This document shows, in pieces, positions 44,701 to 46,500 of a stretch of 46,500 bases of DNA. How positions within the stretch are numbered: the stretch's first letter is position 1; each line of letters opens with the position of its first letter. Made by a program: the position numbers and the translations under genes. The notes under the pieces are model-generated. The model searched no databases, was not told the origin of the DNA, and saw only the letters and a program-made list of their open reading frames with translations. The stretch comes from Cryptomeria japonica. Lineage: Eukaryota; Streptophyta; Pinopsida; Cupressales; Cupressaceae. The stretch lies in assembly GCF_030272615.1 (NCBI RefSeq), contig NC_081413.1:330855302-330901801 (forward strand), given 5' to 3'.

Positions 44701-45050
44701 CATTGATGTCAATACAATTATCAATACCATTGATTGTTGTGATTGTGAATAGGAATCTTGGTTTACATTTTACCATGTACTTCCCTTGTCATCAACTTGT
44801 CTTTAGCTACAAGCCGACTGTAGATCTTCTCTCTGTCAATCATACAATTCTTCTTCCACATAACCGCATAGTTCTTCTCCCCCTTTGACAACAATGCCAA
44901 ATTGAAAGTAAAACATGCAATGTAAAACTTCATTGTTCAGCATCAACAACCTGCAACTTGATGCTCCCTCTGTGGAATAACTCCACTCCATATCAATCCT
45001 GCTGTAAAATTCTGCAAGTAGCTCTAGGACTGATGTACTCTACATCATGC
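44701..45050. other. Spacer between copia II RNase H and PPT
   Basis: Non-coding internal 3' region of copia II. Apart from the second PPT-like tract nothing was recognised. Confidence 0.5.
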
Positions 45051-45868
45051 TCAATTCACCTCATGAAGGGGTACAACCCATAGCTGACTTATAAGATACT
45101 CAAAAGTAGTCTTGGGAAAAGGTTTAGTAAAGATATCTGCAAGCTGCTCCTTGGTAGAGACACATGCTCCAAGATCACGTCTTTACTCTGCACTTTTTCC
45201 CTCGAGAAATGATACTACAATTCAATATACTTGGTTCGTGCGTGCAAAACAAGGTTCTTGGAAATATTTATGGCACTAGTATTGCCACATAAGATCTTTA
45301 CAGGTTTTGTAAACTTCATCTTGAAACCTTCCAAAATGTGCCTCATCCAGAGAGCCTGGGTACAATTCATATAAGTTGCAACATACTCATCTTCAGTAGT
45401 AGACTGTGATATACAACTTTGCTTCTTGTTACTCTATGAAACAAGTCTTCCTCCAAGAAAGAATGCTCCATCAGTTGTGCTTTTCCTATCATCAACATTA
45501 CCTACCCAATCTGCATCTGTGTACACCTTCAATTCAAAGTTTTCTTCATATAGATACCATAATCCATAGTCAACAGTACCTTTCAAATATTTGAATATCC
45601 TCTTGGTTGCTATCAAATGTGTTTCCTTTGGATTCTTTTGAAATCTAACAACTAGACTAACTGCATGAGCTATATCCGGTCTGCTATGAACAACATAGTG
45701 CAATTTTCCAATCATTGACCTGTACTCCTTTTCATCATCAGATGTGGCCTCATCTTTCTTAGACAACTTACAACCTGTAACCATTGGTGTCCCAACTGGT
45801 TTACAGTCACTCATACCAAATATCTTTAATACCTCTTTCGCATACTTAGACTGTGTGATGAAATACCA
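45051..45868 (-). pseudogene. Copia II RNase H and RT C-terminus
   Basis: Frame 45868-45434 reads GTPMVTGCKLSKKD, YRSMIGKLHYVVHSRPDIAH, ATKRIFKYLKGTVDYGLWY, KVYTDADWVGNVDDRKSTT. After a stop the frame continues SNKKQSCISQSTTEDEYVA and ILCGNTSAINISKN. The normally invariant CDN catalytic Asp is Gly here (CGN). A 2-base CT insertion in the VS codons near 45170 then shifts the frame before the terminal block. Confidence 0.85.
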
Positions 45869-46500
45869 CTCTTCATTTGCTGTATTTGCAAACCTATGAA
45901 AAAAATTATCTCTCCCACTAGAGACATTTCAAACTCACTTTTCATTTCATTTGCAAAGTCATTGCTCATGTCATCATTACCTCCAAATATGATATCATCT
46001 ACAAACACTTCACTAACCAGTATCTTATCTCCTTCAGATTTGAGATATATGTTGCTATCTTCATTGGTTCTCTGAAAACCTATCTTCATCAGGTATAAAT
46101 GAAGCCTTTCATACCATGCTCTCAGTGCTTGCTTTAATCCATATAGTGCTTTGTGCAACTTACATACCATGTTTTTTTCATTAGTCAAAATATAACCATC
46201 TGGCTGCTCAATGTATACTTCCTCTTCCAGTATTTCATTTAAAAATGTTGACTTCATATCCATCTGATATACTTTGAATCCCTTATGTGCTGCAAATGCA
46301 AGTAAAGTTCGGACACCTTCTAGTCTAGCCACTGGTGCAAAAGTCTCACCATAATCTTCTCCTTCTTCTTGTGCATAACCTTTGCAAACCAATCTAGCTT
46401 TGTTGTGAACTACTACACCATCTTCATTCAGCTTGTTCCTGAATACCCACTTAGTACCTATCACATTTTTATTCATCGGTCGGGGTACTAGGGTCCATGT
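45826..46500 (-). pseudogene. Copia II reverse transcriptase (partial at window edge)
   Basis: An uninterrupted frame of 216+ codons: GTKWVFRNKLNEDGVVV, KARLVCKGYAQEEGEDYGET, FAPVARLEGVRTLLAFAA, YQMDMKSTFLNEILEEEVY, HKALYGLKQALRAWYERL and EVFVDDIIFGGND. The Ala of the usual VKSAFLNG block is Thr. A one-base T deletion at ~45868 (within a T-run) shifts the frame after QQMKSGI. This is the best preserved enzyme in the window, but not intact. Confidence 0.93.

Larger units (their letters stand above)
43270..46500 (-). mobile_element. Ty1/copia retrotransposon II, 3' half (runs off window)
   Basis: 3' LTR 44686-43270, PPT, RNase H and RT in the same orientation as copia I. It is a related but distinct family: its RT has [16 protein letters not shown]-like text and LTRs carry GGTTAG/GTTAGG-rich repeats at 43720-43930. 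The element continues beyond 46500 toward integrase and gag. Confidence 0.9.

Overview
The window looks like intergenic DNA of a large-genome seed plant, most likely a gymnosperm/conifer. This is inferred from a very low density of cellular genes, layered old LTR retrotransposons, LINE, SINE and MITE remnants, and a single plant-type secretory gene. I see no rRNA, tRNA, CRISPR array, plasmid or bacterial signal.

Region 1 (1-10761) holds pieces of an unusual retroelement family without recognisable pol. A hairpin-bearing tandem array (1-875) is followed by a TATA box, a predicted 5'-UTR intron and a ~1045-codon frame (1732-4866) broken only by two TGA codons. That frame ends 3 nt before an LTR-like module (A, 4869-5940). 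A diverged C-terminal paralog (5941-6586) then runs into a second module (B, 6584-7359). Module B is followed by a primer-binding-site-like sequence in three copies and a different acidic ORF (8022-9764, two stops).

Region 2 (10762-17151) is bounded by a ~46-bp imperfect terminal inverted repeat. It contains about 20 copies of a ~170-bp repeat carrying the same hairpin as region 1, a short exon with a 30-bp minisatellite, a third module (C, 14929-16107), and an 83-85-bp tandem repeat that again starts with a TGGCGC-type site. All three modules share an inverted telobox placed 64-66 bp upstream of a TATA box.

Region 3 (17152-29464) is a TE graveyard. It holds a decayed LINE with RT, zf-RVT and RNase H, a copia-type LTR with a GC-rich minisatellite, a retrocopy with 8-bp target duplications inside that LTR, a SINE with 17-bp target duplications, a MITE-like hairpin, a Ty3/gypsy pol remnant, and a solo LTR with perfect 5-bp target duplications (ATGTG).

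Region 4 (29465-32444, minus strand) is the only clear host gene. It comprises four exons of a PDIL5-2-type protein disulfide isomerase. The last ~100 residues, including the membrane anchor, are not found here. A 1.4-kb inverted-repeat element lies just upstream of its start.

Region 5 (34552-46500, minus strand) contains a full-length but decayed Ty1/copia element (34552-41745, LTRs ~1.36 kb), an LTR fragment (42560-43269), and the 3' half of a second copia element (43270 to the window end). Near one LTR end these copia LTRs share a C-run hairpin whose stem sequence changes between copies while most copies keep pairing.
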